DNA of 64,000 nucleotides from NCBI RefSeq assembly GCF_000015665.1, contig NC_008817.1:372001-436000 (forward strand), read 5' to 3'. Made by a program: the position numbers and the translations under genes. The notes below the pieces were generated by a model, which was given only the letters and a program-made list of their open reading frames with translations, made no database searches and was not told the origin of the DNA. This DNA comes from Prochlorococcus marinus str. MIT 9515 (GTDB taxonomy: Bacteria; Cyanobacteriota; Cyanobacteriia; PCC-6307; Cyanobiaceae). Numbering within the stretch: position 1 is the first letter of the stretch; every line of letters starts with the position of its first letter. Shown in pieces: positions 63,559 through 64,000 of the stretch.

Positions 63559-64000
63559 TTGGCAACAGGATACCTTCAAAGAAAAGCATCTTGGGAAATT
63601 TTATTAAAGGTAAGTTCTGGTATCTATTCAGACCATGCACTTGAGAAGGTACTAAAAAATTATGAGTTTAATTCATTAGATATAGCCTTCATAACTGAAT
63701 TATCTTTTGGATGTATAAGATATAGAAAATTTCTTGATACTTGGATAGATCACATCTCAAAACTTTCTCATCAAAAACAACCTCCAAAACTAAGATGGCT
63801 TTTACATATTGGTTTATATCAATTATTGAAAATGGATAAAATACCTTTTCCTGCCGCTATTTCCTCCACAGTAGAAGTAGCAAAGAGAACTGATTTAAAA
63901 GGTTTAGCTGGTACCGTGAATGCAATATTAAGAAATACTGTTAGAAATATAGAAAGAGATAATTGCCCAAAAATATCTACTGACGAAATGGAAAAGTTAT
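63559..64000 (+). CDS. rsmB: 16S rRNA (cytosine-967) methyltransferase RsmB, N-terminal part
   Basis: Starts at TTG 63559 and runs off the window end; 147 residues are visible. They form the NusB-like N-terminal domain: YLQRKASWEILLKVSSGIYSDHALEK, FITELSFGCIRYRKFLDTWI, PKLRWLLHIGLYQLLKMDKIP and AISSTVEVAKRTDLKGLAGTVNAILRNTVR, as in RsmB/Sun. The methyltransferase domain lies outside. Confidence 0.88.
   Translation, partial: MATGYLQRKASWEILLKVSSGIYSDHALEKVLKNYEFNSLDIAFITELSFGCIRYRKFLDTWIDHISKLSHQKQPPKLRWLLHIGLYQLLKMDKIPFPAAISSTVEVAKRTDLKGLAGTVNAILRNTVRNIERDNCPKISTDEMEKL

Overview
The window looks like a picocyanobacterial chromosome, most likely a high-light Prochlorococcus. It is AT-rich and compact. 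It carries the cyanobacterial pipX-pipY pair, an ammonium transporter with an NtcA-type GTA-N8-TAC site, malate:quinone oxidoreductase, long-form Hpf, a TIGR03643/DUF2256/cryptochrome cluster, and many tiny cyanobacterial orphan genes. Exact strain identity cannot be read from sequence alone.

Layout. 1-8.3 kb: end of an amine oxidase gene, short orphan genes, a VTT/DedA-like membrane protein, a lipase-like gene without an obvious start codon, a membrane glycosyltransferase, an SDR reductase and amt1. 8.3-15.3 kb: gene-poor accessory tract with small orphan genes, a cupin, an NTF2-like protein, a Cas4-like PD-(D/E)XK nuclease, a dispersed hairpin element in three copies, and several small genes broken by in-frame stops or a frameshift. 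15.4-16.5 kb: a GC-richer SIMPL-domain gene and two overlapping mini-genes. 16.5-27.6 kb: a defence-type island. 27.7-28.5 kb: a tyrosine-recombinase remnant beside tRNA-Thr and tRNA-Tyr. 28.5-64 kb: ordinary core genome (aroQ, miaE, cobI, der, cbiQ-like, pipX-pipY, sepF, proC, recO, hpf, lipB, acyl-CoA ligase, pyruvate dehydrogenase E2, queA, cysK, two MetB-type enzymes, rpsD, yidD, murE, nfu, mqo, lepA, trmH, photolyase-like cluster, start of rsmB).

The island is the most interesting part. It holds a Vsr-type endonuclease, a C5-cytosine methyltransferase with a long C-terminal extension, and two divergent copies of one three-gene module. Each module has a GHKL-type ATPase, a partner of about 310-340 aa, and a small protein ending in conserved N-x-x-SRL-aromatic-aromatic-AA and DREFG motifs. 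Between the methyltransferase and the second module lie two tandem, mutually similar small helical proteins. Module B plus the methyltransferase form one overlapping minus-strand operon. Module A plus the small proteins form a second minus-strand operon, and vsr converges on it from the other end. The control regions of vsr and of the second operon contain long palindromes and share a 17-bp motif with two mismatches. MutL/MORC-like ATPases with Dcm methylases and Vsr nucleases are a known theme in predicted restriction-modification systems. The duplicated-module arrangement without a visible helicase is what I would follow up first.

Domain assignments rest on motifs recognised by eye. No database search, alignment or structure prediction was run.
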